Assembly: GCF_023035875.1 (NCBI RefSeq)
Contig: NZ_CP075382.1
Location: 1 to 27,593 of the forward strand
Direction of reading: 5' to 3'
Origin: Borrelia puertoricensis
GTDB taxonomy: Bacteria; Spirochaetota; Spirochaetia; Borreliales; Borreliaceae
DNA length: 27,593 nucleotides
Shown: piece after piece, positions 15,508 to 23,629 of the stretch
Position numbering within the stretch: position 1 is the first letter of the stretch
Layout of the letters: each line of letters starts with the position of its first letter
Translations under genes and position numbers: made by a program
The notes under the pieces: generated by a model
Told to the model about the DNA's origin: nothing
What the model saw: only the letters and a program-made list of their open reading frames with translations
The model's database searches: none

Positions 15508-16485
15508 TTAAGATTGTTTAATATCAACTCGTAAAATTGTTTTCTCTGTTGCTAAGAGTCCACCAAGTACAAAATCAAGATATGAATGTGCAATATCAGT
15601 TGAATCTCTATCCACTTGCTCATTTGGCATTGGTAGCATATATTTACTTGGTTTGAACTTAATTAGTTCAGCATTTAATGGATAAATGAGTATTTGATTT
15701 TGAAGTAAATTACTTGTTTCAATATATACTTCTCTTCTATTATTAACAGCTTTTATTGTCTTAATAAGGAAGTCCTCCCAAGAATCATTAGAAGAATAAA
15801 CATTAGATGATGAAGAAGAATTTGTTATTGCATATGGTTTAACTAACTTTAAACTTGTTACTGGATCAACTAATACCATCATAGGAGTTGAGAATTCATC
15901 TCCTAGCTCTAATTTTGCAAGACCCTTTTCGATACTTTCAAATATTTTATCCATTTTTTCTTTGTCGCTGCTACTTACCTCTTCTTTTACTTGATCTGGC
16001 ATATTTAAGAGCCCATACATATTAGGTAACATTCGTTTTTGATTCTTTCCATCTTTTTGGATTGACACAGTACCTGTTAATACAAAATGATTTATTAGTT
16101 TTATTATTTCATTTGTTGCAAGTTTATATGCCTCCCCAAATGGAAGTAAATTATTATTTACATCTCCAGCATAATCATTATCTTTATAAAATTTTTCAGA
16201 AGTTTGTTTTAAGTGTCTAAATTTATATTGTAACTTTAAATAATTAAGTCTCACTGACTCTGAACGAAATCCAATGGTTGCAATAGTATTAACTTCATTT
16301 ACTAATGTTGTAGGATTAGCATTAAGAAATGCATCCCATTTAATTGTTTTTAAATATCCCATCTTTAAATCAACATCTTCAATTTGTTCTTTTGAAAACC
16401 AGTTATAAAATACTGGTAATTTAATTTCTGAGAAAATATTCGCTATTTCTTTTGCATAATAATTTTGATCATATAATTCTGACAT
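15508..16485 (-). CDS. Major capsid protein
   Basis: This 325-residue protein is the most likely major capsid protein. It has the expected length, lies between the DUF228 cluster and the connector genes, and its layout fits the HK97 fold: an N-terminal arm, a helical spine region (AYKLATNEIIKLINHFVL), a middle with MMVLVDPVTSLKLVKPYA, and a C-terminal strand segment (LDFVLGGLLATEKTILRVDI) like the end of phage coat proteins of the DUF2184 type. It has an unusually strong ribosome-binding site, AAAGGAGG six bases from the ATG, fitting very high expression. I see no protease gene, so maturation cleavage is uncertain. Confidence 0.75.
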   Translation of the reverse strand: MSELYDQNYYAKEIANIFSEIKLPVFYNWFSKEQIEDVDLKMGYLKTIKWDAFLNANPTTLVNEVNTIATIGFRSESVRLNYLKLQYKFRHLKQTSEKFYKDNDYAGDVNNNLLPFGEAYKLATNEIIKLINHFVLTGTVSIQKDGKNQKRMLPNMYGLLNMPDQVKEEVSSSDKEKMDKIFESIEKGLAKLELGDEFSTPMMVLVDPVTSLKLVKPYAITNSSSSSNVYSSNDSWEDFLIKTIKAVNNRREVYIETSNLLQNQILIYPLNAELIKFKPSKYMLPMPNEQVDRDSTDIAHSYLDFVLGGLLATEKTILRVDIKQS

Positions 16486-16512
16486 CTTTAACCTCCTTTA
16501 ACTAATTTAAGT

Positions 16513-17088
16513 TTATCTAGATTTATTACCGTAAATAGCTACATTAACTATGCAAATTTTGTTTGTAGTACCATCAAGTGAAATTGCATCTGATAAAGCA
16601 TAGGCATTAATTTTGCCATTACTTGAGCTATCTTTTTCAAGCTCACCATTTGTATCAAATTTAACTTTATCTTTTCTTTTTATACCACTATTTTGTTTGG
16701 CTACTAAATACCCTTGAAAATTATTTGTAATAGGTATTACTGTTGCTATGCCAGTAAACTCATCTATATCACTGCATATTCCATATAGATCATTCTCACC
16801 ACCAACCTCAACATGTGGTTCATAGTGTGGATTGTTATTAGAAGTACTTGGATTTTCTACAACTAGTTTTACTCCTCTTTTGTATGGATAACCTTTGACA
16901 GGATAATTTTCTAATTTGTCTTTACTACTAGTTACAGTCCCACCTTGGTTGGCAAAGTGTAAATTTTTATCCCTAAAATCAACTTTATTACTAAAAACCC
17001 CTGCATCACTAATAGGATTTTTCATTAACTTTTTAATACTATTAGCTTTCTCTTCATATTGTTGTACTAACTGAGTTACATTTGACAT
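16513..17088 (-). CDS. DUF228 family virion protein, paralogue 3
   Basis: This protein of about 191 residues is one of three tandem DUF228 paralogues between the scaffold candidate and the capsid gene. It shares with the others VDFRDKNLHFANQGG, YPVKGYPYKRGVKL, YGICSDIDEFTGIATVIPIT and NNFQGYLV, and a C-terminal IVNVAIYGNK. The beta-rich pattern and site suggest a capsid decoration or head-fibre protein, which is inference. I start it at ATG 17088; AAAGGAG lies about eleven bases upstream, and a longer in-frame start would overlap the previous gene. Confidence 0.75.
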   Translation of the reverse strand: MSNVTQLVQQYEEKANSIKKLMKNPISDAGVFSNKVDFRDKNLHFANQGGTVTSSKDKLENYPVKGYPYKRGVKLVVENPSTSNNNPHYEPHVEVGGENDLYGICSDIDEFTGIATVIPITNNFQGYLVAKQNSGIKRKDKVKFDTNGELEKDSSSNGKINAYALSDAISLDGTTNKICIVNVAIYGNKSR

Positions 17089-17104
17089 ATGTAAATCTTC
17101 TCCT

Positions 17105-17890
17105 TTAACCAATGGCTTTATTTCCATAAAGAGCTATTTTAACTAAATTTAATGTATACTCATCATTGCTTTTCTTACTCTCATCATTAGTAAGTTGTAT
17201 TGTAAATTTATTTGATAATGCTATAGCATTAATTTTGACTGATGAGGTATTAGATGATTTAACAGCTTCTCCATTAGAATTAAAATCTAATTTATCACCT
17301 ATCTTAAAACTATCAGAGCTTTGGGCAATTACATATCCAGTAAAATTATTCGTAATAGGAAGTATAGTTGCTACATTAGTATAAGGATCAATATCAACAC
17401 ATATTCCATACATGTTATTCCCATCACTAACTTCAACTTGAACTTCGTCATTTTTTTTAGTATCTGTCTCTACTTTTAGCTTTACTGCACGCTTATATGG
17501 AAATCCTAAAGCTGGGTATTCTTCTAATTTATCTGTACTACTTGAGAGAGATTGTGAAATTGCATCTACTCTTATGTTTTTATCTTGAAAAGTAGTTGGT
17601 GCTTTAAACACAGCAGCTTGAGTATCAAAACTCTTAAAGTATTTCCTTAATTTTAAGATAATCTCTTTAAGTGACTTACCTTCAGTAGTTTCTTCTAATA
17701 TTGGGGTGCTTCTTTTACTTCGTCTTTTTGATCTTGTAGAATCCTCTTGTAATTGGGATTCTTGTAATAGATTCTTAAAAAGCTCTTGATCTTCTGTATC
17801 ACTTAAATCAATATCACCCATTTGAAAATCAGTTTGAGTATCATGATCACTTCTAAGTTCATCTTTTGATGGGTTTGCTTTGCTAGTCAC
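17105..17890 (-). CDS. DUF228 family virion protein, paralogue 2, with long N-terminal extension
   Basis: This 261-residue paralogue has the DUF228 domain at about residues 92-261 (YPALGFPYKRAVKLKV, MYGICVDIDPYTNVATILPI, TNNFTGYVI, LVKIALYGNKA). An extra N-terminal 85 residues are acidic, then basic (STRSKRRSKRSTP), and absent from the neighbours. The start is probably GTG at 17890, with AGAGGT somewhat far upstream; the first internal ATG has no site. The extension could reach into the capsid lumen or bind DNA or scaffold, which is speculation. The duplication is probably old, since the copies differ at many positions. Confidence 0.72.
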   Translation of the reverse strand: MTSKANPSKDELRSDHDTQTDFQMGDIDLSDTEDQELFKNLLQESQLQEDSTRSKRRSKRSTPILEETTEGKSLKEIILKLRKYFKSFDTQAAVFKAPTTFQDKNIRVDAISQSLSSSTDKLEEYPALGFPYKRAVKLKVETDTKKNDEVQVEVSDGNNMYGICVDIDPYTNVATILPITNNFTGYVIAQSSDSFKIGDKLDFNSNGEAVKSSNTSSVKINAIALSNKFTIQLTNDESKKSNDEYTLNLVKIALYGNKAIG

Positions 17891-17895
17891 TATTC

Positions 17896-18450
17896 TTAAC
17901 TACCTCTGTTTCCACATATACTTACTAATGCTATGTATAAGTTAGTATTAACTTGAAATGCCTTTGATAAGGCTATTCCATTAACACCACCTGAACTGCT
18001 GTTATTTTCAACTTCACCATCTGTATTAATTTTAATTTTGGTACCAGGAGTAATTGAACTTTGACTGCTCTGTTTTACTACTAAATATCCCGTAAAATTA
18101 TTTGTTATTGGCAGTACAGTTGCTATACCAGTAAAGTCATCAATATCTATGCATATACCATATAAATCAGTACCACCCCCAGCTTCTACACAAGGTTCAG
18201 TATTATCACTTGCCTCATAAGATAACTTAACACCACGTTTGTATGGATATCCTTTAACAGGATAATTCTCTAACTTATCTACTTTTGAAGTTATACTTCC
18301 ACCAGAATTAGCAAAGGTTAAATTCTTATCTCTAAAATCAACATTATTACTAAAAAGACCAGGATCCCTATTTGGATTTTTCATTAGGTCTTGTATTTCT
18401 TTTACCTTTTTATCATATTCTTCTTTAAGTTTTGTTATAGTCTCTGACAT
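17896..18450 (-). CDS. DUF228 family virion protein, paralogue 1
   Basis: This 184-residue protein is the first of three tandem DUF228 paralogues and the closest to paralogue 3: both begin with a short coiled coil (EEYDKKVKEIQDLMKNPNRD here) followed by VDFRDKNLTFANSGG, then YPVKGYPYKRGVKL, LYGICIDIDDFTGIATVLPI and NNFTGYLVVK. Function unknown; the site next to the capsid gene suggests a decoration protein. AAGGAG lies nine bases before the ATG at 18450. Five bases separate it from paralogue 2. Confidence 0.78.
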   Translation of the reverse strand: MSETITKLKEEYDKKVKEIQDLMKNPNRDPGLFSNNVDFRDKNLTFANSGGSITSKVDKLENYPVKGYPYKRGVKLSYEASDNTEPCVEAGGGTDLYGICIDIDDFTGIATVLPITNNFTGYLVVKQSSQSSITPGTKIKINTDGEVENNSSSGGVNGIALSKAFQVNTNLYIALVSICGNRGS

Positions 18451-18462
18451 GCATATATCTCC

Positions 18463-19134
18463 TTAAGCTGTTTTTTTCTCTTTAAGGTTATAAAACTCAT
18501 GTATTCTATCTTTATAAGCATTTGCAACAGAAATATTAAATTCATCAAAGTTAACTGGTGAGAACCCTGAATCTAATAATGATATTCTATTCTCTATTTT
18601 AGAGATAATATCACCACGCTTAGAATCAATATTACTTGCAGCACGTTTTCTCATACTTATATTTACTTTTGCTAAAGATACAAGTTGTTCTAATATCTCT
18701 CCATCTAAATGTTCAAAATTATCTAGCTTGGAAATAGCTTTTATTTGTTCTTTAGGAACAAATTTTCTCACTAACTCTCTTCTTTGTGCTTGCATTATTT
18801 CTTTCAGTGAATAACCTTTAGAAAGTAACATATCTTTATCAAAATGCTTGCTTAAATGTGCTTTTGCTAATTGATCAATTTCATTTATCTTTTCAGCTTC
18901 TAAGAGTAACTGTTTCTCTACTCGCTCTCTATCTTCCGCATTTGCAAGTTCACGTGCAATTCGGTCATTTATACTTAATTTATTAACCCTTTCATCTTCT
19001 CGAGTTACCTTTTCTTTAAGCTGCATATACTCTTCAAACTCTTCTTGACTTATACGTTTAAACTTATCAGAAGAGCTATTATCATTAGTCTGTATTACTA
19101 CTTCTTCTGTATTTACATCTGAATCTTTTTCCAT
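18463..19134 (-). CDS. Scaffold/prohead core candidate (DUF1357)
   Basis: This 223-residue, highly charged helical protein follows the portal gene. It matches the cp32 DUF1357 family. Its strongly helical Glu/Lys/Arg-rich sequence (EFEEYMQLKEKVTREDERVNK; ANAEDRERVEKQLLLEAEKI) and its position between portal and capsid are typical of phage scaffold proteins. No protease motif is visible. AGGAG lies five bases before the ATG. The scaffold role is inferred. Confidence 0.65.
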   Translation of the reverse strand: MEKDSDVNTEEVVIQTNDNSSSDKFKRISQEEFEEYMQLKEKVTREDERVNKLSINDRIARELANAEDRERVEKQLLLEAEKINEIDQLAKAHLSKHFDKDMLLSKGYSLKEIMQAQRRELVRKFVPKEQIKAISKLDNFEHLDGEILEQLVSLAKVNISMRKRAASNIDSKRGDIISKIENRISLLDSGFSPVNFDEFNISVANAYKDRIHEFYNLKEKKTA

Positions 19135-19148
19135 GAAAACTCCTTAAC

Positions 19149-20384
19149 CTAAATTGAAAATAATTTTTCTTTTAGCTTTGATATCTCATCTTTGCTTAAA
19201 ACACTTTTATTTATAAGTTCACTATATTTACCGAAAAATTCTATTAATTTGAGATCTCTATCTACTCTCTCTTCTTCACTAAGCATAACAAGAGAATTAA
19301 ATTTCATCTCTAAATCAAAATACCTAGATAGTTTAATATTGACAGCAATCTCTACTGCTTCTTGTATTCCTTTAAGAAAATCATAATAATTGGATCTATC
19401 TCCCTTACCATCATTTCCCAAACCTTTAGTCTGTTCATTAAAACTTCGAGTTAGTGGCTCTTTTGTATCTGCTCCTATCTTAGCTTTTACTAATGCCAAT
19501 GCCTCTTTTAAATACGTAAGATCATACTTAATTACCTCTAATGATGCATCTGTTGTTGAAGTGTAAAATATTCCTTCATTATTTAAACTTGACTTTAATC
19601 TCTCGATTTCTCTTGAGAGACTATCATTAATACTCTTAAGATCAGATATGCTGTTATTATCCTGTCTTTGTCTTTGAAATAGACCTGCAAATAATCCATT
19701 ATTACTATTATTTCTATGTGTTAAGCTGTTTAATGATGCAGTTGCATTTGATAGTGCATCTTGAAGTCCAACTAATGCTTCATCTTTATAAAAAAGAAAA
19801 TTATGTGTCTCTATTCTCTTATCTATCTCTGTATAAATTTTCTCAAGTAGATAAATATTAAGTAAAAAACTTTCACTATAACATGGTGTGTAACGTTTTA
19901 AGACATAATCATAATTATCATAAATGATGAGTCTACTCTTATGTATCTTAACTAAAGAATAAGTGGTATTTCCTTCTTTTACTGTGTAAGTAATATGTTG
20001 ATCATGAATACCCAAATCTTTAACTAAATTGAAATCTAGATATTTAAATCCAATGGGCAATTCAGAATTTACTTCTTCTTCTAATTCTGTCAGTTCATCA
20101 CGAGTTAGAACTAAAATATATCCTGCACCATTAAATCTATAACTAATTATAAGATTTAAAAGAGCATCTTTAAGCTCTCTTTTAAGTCTTGCTATCTCAG
20201 ATTCACTAATATTATCTAAACTTTCAAGATGAATACCATTCTTCAGTGCATCCTCAGCAGGATTCTCTATATAGTTCCTAAAAACAAGCGAATATTTATA
20301 TAATTCCAAAGGACAGATCTTATTTGATCGTTTCTTTATTTCATCAAAATAATACAAATTTGTTCCTTTAATTTCAGTTTGCAT
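19149..20384 (-). CDS. Phage portal protein (DUF1073-like)
   Basis: This protein of about 411 residues is the portal, by its position after the terminase and its resemblance to DUF1073-type portals: helical segments, a GAGYILVLTRDELTEL stretch near residue 103, FKYLDFNLVKDLGIHD, and a C-terminal helical crown (KGIQEAVEIAVNIKLSRYFDLEMKFNSL, in parts). The longest frame would begin at a TTG lying on the -35 box of a promoter, so that start is excluded. The ATG at 20384 lies only four bases after the -10 box and would give a leaderless or near-leaderless message; TTG at 20357, six bases after AAAGGA, is the alternative. Confidence 0.78.
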   Translation of the reverse strand: MQTEIKGTNLYYFDEIKKRSNKICPLELYKYSLVFRNYIENPAEDALKNGIHLESLDNISESEIARLKRELKDALLNLIISYRFNGAGYILVLTRDELTELEEEVNSELPIGFKYLDFNLVKDLGIHDQHITYTVKEGNTTYSLVKIHKSRLIIYDNYDYVLKRYTPCYSESFLLNIYLLEKIYTEIDKRIETHNFLFYKDEALVGLQDALSNATASLNSLTHRNNSNNGLFAGLFQRQRQDNNSISDLKSINDSLSREIERLKSSLNNEGIFYTSTTDASLEVIKYDLTYLKEALALVKAKIGADTKEPLTRSFNEQTKGLGNDGKGDRSNYYDFLKGIQEAVEIAVNIKLSRYFDLEMKFNSLVMLSEEERVDRDLKLIEFFGKYSELINKSVLSKDEISKLKEKLFSI

Positions 20385-20388
20385 ATAG

Positions 20389-20417
20389 ATTGTAGCAAAA
20401 ATAATAGTTTTTGTCAA
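20389..20417 (-). promoter_or_regulatory. Near-consensus sigma-70 promoter directly at the portal start
   Basis: On the minus strand TTGACA (20417-20412) and TACAAT (20394-20389) are separated by exactly 17 bases. The portal ATG begins four bases downstream of the -10 box. This would start the structural genes separately from terminase and bdr. Confidence 0.75.
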
Positions 20418-20442
20418 AATAAAAGAAACAAATACATATACG

Positions 20443-20462
20443 ATAAAATATAGATATTTTAT
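20443..20462. repeat. Palindrome upstream of the portal promoter
   Basis: ATAAAATAT and its exact complement ATATTTTAT are separated by two bases, 25 bases upstream of the -35 box. It could be an operator, though AT-only palindromes arise easily in this genome. Confidence 0.45.
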
Positions 20463-20478
20463 TGTATCTGTACTAATT

Positions 20479-20486
20479 GGGGGGGG
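20479..20486. repeat. Homopolymeric G8/C8 tract between bdr and portal gene
   Basis: Eight consecutive G on the plus strand (C on the coding strand) lie ten bases after the bdr stop. I saw no other G or C run this long in the window. Such a tract is prone to slipped-strand length change. A TACAAT box on the minus strand follows twelve bases after it. Confidence 0.85.
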
Positions 20487-20495
20487 AAATAAAAA

Positions 20496-21053
20496 TTATT
20501 TCAATAATAATGCTAATAAAATACCTAAAGTAAGAGTTATGATAGTACCAAACATCCAATTATGGAGTTTAGATGTGTTTTTAAATTCTAATGTAGATTT
20601 CTCTATCTTATTATCAAGTTCATTGAATTTAGTATCAATTTTGTTATCCAGGTCGGTTTTGACAGATTTAATCTCAGATTGTAAGAGAGCTTCAACTTTT
20701 TCAAGCTTAAGGTTAAAGTTACTCTCAACGGTATCTATTTTTTTATCGAGTTCATTAAATTTAGTATCAATCTTGGTGTTAAGATTATTCTCAACGGTAT
20801 CTATTTTTTTATCGAGTTCATTAAATTTAGTATCTATTTTGGTGTTAAGCTCATCCTTAACACTACTAATCCCATCTTCTAAGTGTTTCAATTTTATATC
20901 AAAGTTTTCTTTTAAGAATTCAATATCTTTGTGCGTAAGCTCATTACGATAATACCTATAAGACAGATCAATAGCAATATCTCTCTTAATACCGGCTTTA
21001 GTAAGTTCAGCTATAACCATTTGCTGTGTAATAACTCGTTGAGCAAGTCCCAT
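20496..21053 (-). CDS. bdr: Bdr repeat-containing membrane protein
   Basis: This 185-residue protein is a Bdr family member, Borrelia-specific proteins with repeated KID-type motifs and a C-terminal membrane anchor. The N-terminus (GLAQRVITQQMVIAELTKAG) matches the family. Residues about 62-145 consist of repeated NTKIDTKFNELDKKIDTVE units forming a coiled coil, and residues about 161-184 form a membrane helix (WMFGTIITLTLGILLALLLK). The function is not settled; Bdr proteins are reported as inner-membrane proteins with phosphorylatable repeats. AAGGAG lies seven bases before the ATG. Its site between large terminase and portal is unusual compared with Lyme-group cp32, where bdr follows the partition genes. 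Confidence 0.9.
   Translation of the reverse strand: MGLAQRVITQQMVIAELTKAGIKRDIAIDLSYRYYRNELTHKDIEFLKENFDIKLKHLEDGISSVKDELNTKIDTKFNELDKKIDTVENNLNTKIDTKFNELDKKIDTVESNFNLKLEKVEALLQSEIKSVKTDLDNKIDTKFNELDNKIEKSTLEFKNTSKLHNWMFGTIITLTLGILLALLLK
20724..20855 (-). repeat. 66-bp tandem repeat inside bdr
   Basis: Two copies with a 66-base period (20724-20789 and 20790-20855) differ at only a few positions and encode a 22-residue unit containing KIDTKFNELDKKIDTVE. Related, more diverged units flank them. Repeat number is likely to vary between strains by recombination. Confidence 0.8.
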
Positions 21054-21074
21054 AAAAACACTCCTTATATAATT

Positions 21075-21103
21075 ATTATATAATATTTTAACGGTTATAG
21101 GAA
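21075..21103 (-). promoter_or_regulatory. Possible bdr promoter
   Basis: A perfect TATAAT (21080-21075) lies 17 bases after TTCCTA (21103-21098), a weak -35 box. It overlaps the 3' end of the large terminase gene and lies just upstream of the bdr ribosome-binding site. The region is so AT-rich that chance TATAAT is possible. Confidence 0.4.
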
Positions 21104-22447
21104 CCTTATTTTAGTAAAATGAGCTTTAAGAGTACTCATACTTAGAGTCAATAACATATATGATGCTGATAGGCTATCTAATGAATCATCATCACTCTTC
21201 CCATCTCCTTTGTACTTATAAATATCAGATATAGCTGACTTACTTGAATAATCCATAATACTAAGTTTAGATGTTGCAAATGGCTCTATTAACGTAGCAA
21301 TTCTAGTAAATTTATTACTTAGAGGTTTAATTGGAGCAATTTTAAACTTATGACTCATACCCGCCCTAAGTTTAAGAAACATTTTAGTCACATTCCCATG
21401 CCCAGAAACGTTATCCCTATCTTCAACATATAGTTTGTGTACATTAAGATTTGTAAGTATAGTTTTAATTGTATTTAACATTTTAGGATCACCTACTGGT
21501 AACTTTTCTTGAAAAATAAACGCATAATAACTTTGATCTACTCTCTCCAAAACACAAAGAGCTGTATTATCGCCTCCTATACTGTATGCAGGATCTAAAT
21601 ACGCTATTGGGGATATAAATTCATGCTTACTTGTAAGATTAACATTAGTAAATATCGCATCACAGGACGAGACCCATTCTCCAAGTAGAACCCTTGCCTT
21701 ATATGTTGGAATGTCCTTGTAAATCTCTTCTTGGGTTTTAATAAAATCCCGAGAAATTAATTCATTATCATATGTTGTAAAGTTATATGTAGAGTAAATT
21801 TTTGTATTATCAATATAATCAAGCTTAAAGAAATGTTCAGGACTATCTGGATTGGTATCAAATATAATTGCCTGCATTCCTACTCTAAGCCTTTTTAAAC
21901 ATTCTATTAATGTTTCTTTATGCAGTGTAGTTGCTTCATTAACGTAAATAAGCGCTGAATTAGAGCCTCTAAACCGCTCAAAATCACTTGCCCTATCACC
22001 ACCATACAAATTAACTCTTAGTGAGTCTATTTCAAAATATGATGTATTAGAAAATTTTGGCCTAAAGGGTATTTTAAGCATACTAGCAATATCTTCTAAC
22101 TCACTCATAACATTAACCTCTAATGATTTTTGGGAATTTCCTATTATAAAATTATTAGTATTTCTTTTATACACATTCCTATTTGTAAGCAGTATTTTTA
22201 AGAATAGATAACATGCTAGAAATGTTTTACCACTTGCAATCCCACCAGATAAAATAATTTTACTTTGATTATTCTTCTCGATATTACGTACTACTTTAAG
22301 TTGTTTTGAAGTTAAATATTTACTTTCAAATCCTTTAAAATCAATATCCAATGCTTTAGGCTTAATAAAATCCATTATATCAATACCAAAATCACGCTTG
22401 TACTCTCGCTGCATTTCTTTAAATATAGGCAGCTTATATATATCCAT
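21095..22447 (-). CDS. Terminase large subunit
   Basis: This protein of about 450 residues is the DNA-packaging motor. It has Walker A GGIASGKT (68-75), a Walker B-like strand LIYVNEATTL (about 166-175; Asn stands where Asp is often found), and a C-terminal nuclease domain with LDPAYSIGGDNTA (Asp285), VEDRD (341-345) and an Asp-rich DDDSLDSL near the end. This is the Terminase_3/PBSX-like arrangement. I start it at ATG 22447, eight bases after AAAGG; an ATG two codons earlier is too close to that site. It follows the small subunit with a short gap. Confidence 0.92.
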   Translation of the reverse strand: MDIYKLPIFKEMQREYKRDFGIDIMDFIKPKALDIDFKGFESKYLTSKQLKVVRNIEKNNQSKIILSGGIASGKTFLACYLFLKILLTNRNVYKRNTNNFIIGNSQKSLEVNVMSELEDIASMLKIPFRPKFSNTSYFEIDSLRVNLYGGDRASDFERFRGSNSALIYVNEATTLHKETLIECLKRLRVGMQAIIFDTNPDSPEHFFKLDYIDNTKIYSTYNFTTYDNELISRDFIKTQEEIYKDIPTYKARVLLGEWVSSCDAIFTNVNLTSKHEFISPIAYLDPAYSIGGDNTALCVLERVDQSYYAFIFQEKLPVGDPKMLNTIKTILTNLNVHKLYVEDRDNVSGHGNVTKMFLKLRAGMSHKFKIAPIKPLSNKFTRIATLIEPFATSKLSIMDYSSKSAISDIYKYKGDGKSDDDSLDSLSASYMLLTLSMSTLKAHFTKIRFL

Positions 22448-22458
22448 TACCATATCCT

Positions 22459-23025
22459 TTAAATTTGTAATTTAGAGCGCACATCTGTATCAGTAGCTTT
22501 AAGCTTTAGCATTGTCTTGTAACATAGTGACATCTTCTTAAGTTCTCTCTCCCTTTTAAGCTCATCGAGTTTAAGTTTTAACTCTTCAAGCTCACGACTC
22601 TCTTCTTCTGAATGTGCAACTTTTTTACTTAAAGTCTTCTTGTAAAGATTGCTAATTTGAGACTCGAGTTCTTCTATTTTGTAATTATGAGTTTTAAGTT
22701 CTAACTCTAAATAACGACTAAATGAATTTATAAATTCTAGTCCCAACATACTTTTAGCCATACTAAACTGACTTTTAAGATCACGCGCCTGGGCTGTACT
22801 TTGTGATGCATGAAATAAGATATTATTTAAAGTATCTTCACAAATAGTAAGCTTAGCAGCACCAGTAATATACTCAGGGTCATCTTTAAGCGCTTCCCAT
22901 TTGCGTCTCATCTTTCCTACATTAACACGACTAACTCCCAGCTCTTTTGCTATACCAGTGTTATTAAGCTTCCCTTCTCTAAAATACACAACATAATCAT
23001 CAAACGATTTCTTTACCCTATTCAT
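22459..23025 (-). CDS. Terminase small subunit candidate (DUF603-like)
   Basis: This 188-residue protein has an N-terminal helix-turn-helix (LNNTGIAKELGVSRVNVGKM, about residues 20-39) and a long charged coiled coil (about 110-175), as in small terminases that recognise the pac or cos site and assemble into rings. It is the first gene of the late operon, immediately before the large subunit, and seems to belong to the cp32 DUF603 family. The ribosome-binding site is poor: AAAAGG is only one base from the ATG, so translation may be weak. Confidence 0.75.
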   Translation of the reverse strand: MNRVKKSFDDYVVYFREGKLNNTGIAKELGVSRVNVGKMRRKWEALKDDPEYITGAAKLTICEDTLNNILFHASQSTAQARDLKSQFSMAKSMLGLEFINSFSRYLELELKTHNYKIEELESQISNLYKKTLSKKVAHSEEESRELEELKLKLDELKRERELKKMSLCYKTMLKLKATDTDVRSKLQI

Positions 23026-23039
23026 ACCTTTTAATATAA

Positions 23040-23057
23040 GTTAACTAATAGGTTAAC
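23040..23057. promoter_or_regulatory. Paired GTTAAC sites upstream of the terminase genes (possible operator)
   Basis: Two GTTAAC palindromes (23040-23045 and 23052-23057) lie 12 bases apart, one helical turn, just upstream of the small terminase start and probably within its leader. A further GTTAAC overlaps the expected start of transcription of the recombinase gene (24084-24089). The motif is short and common by chance in such DNA, so this is a weak operator candidate. The divergent region 23026-23191 must also hold the mlp promoter, which I could not place. Confidence 0.3.
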
Positions 23058-23191
23058 AAAAATATATTTAACATAAAATTTATAACAAAACAATAAATTT
23101 TACAAAAACAATTAATACTTATACGTAAATGTACATTAAAGATATGTAAATAGAGATATATTTTTAAAACAAAAAAGATAAGGGGATTTAT

Positions 23192-23629
23192 ATGAATAAA
23201 ATTAATTTTATTTTGATTTTATTATTACTAATGAGTAGTTGTGAATGGTTTGATTCTTATAAAGACATCAAAAGTAGAGGTAGAAGCAAAAGAGAAGTAA
23301 ACTCAGAACAAACAGAAAAAGTTCAAAAAACACCTGAAGAAGCCTTAAAAGAAAAGCTAAATGATAATCAAAAATCAAACCTAGATTTTTTAAAAGAGGC
23401 ATTAGGTGATAAGGAAAAGTTTAATCAACTTCTAACTCTAGATGAAGAAAAGATAAAAGCTGCACTTGAACATATACATACTGAGCTCGAAAAATGTAAC
23501 GGAAATGATGAGGGTAAAAGCACTTTTAAACAAGTAGTAAAAGGATACTTTAGCAAAATGGATGAAAGTACACTCAATGATTTTAAAAATCAAGCAACAA
23601 GCACTTGTCAAGTAGGAGCAGGAAGTTAA
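23192..23629 (+). CDS. mlp: Mlp family surface lipoprotein
   Basis: This 145-residue protein belongs to the Mlp (multicopy lipoprotein) family of cp32 plasmids. It has an N-terminal signal with lipobox LMSSC and Cys17 as the predicted lipidated residue, a charged linker (about 25-50), and the conserved helical Mlp domain (KLNDNQKSNLDFLKEALGDK, then FNQLLTLDEEKIKAALEHIHTELEKC). Mlp proteins are outer-surface lipoproteins made in the mammalian host; the function is unknown. AAGGGG lies six bases before the ATG. It is transcribed away from the terminase operon, a cargo gene not needed for the virion. Confidence 0.9.
   Translation: MNKINFILILLLLMSSCEWFDSYKDIKSRGRSKREVNSEQTEKVQKTPEEALKEKLNDNQKSNLDFLKEALGDKEKFNQLLTLDEEKIKAALEHIHTELEKCNGNDEGKSTFKQVVKGYFSKMDESTLNDFKNQATSTCQVGAGS

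Noticed and set aside
20539..20952. Plus-strand Ser/Leu-rich repeat frame opposite bdr
   Set aside because: It mirrors the bdr repeats in the wrong strand; the KID repeats, membrane helix and ribosome-binding site support the minus-strand gene.
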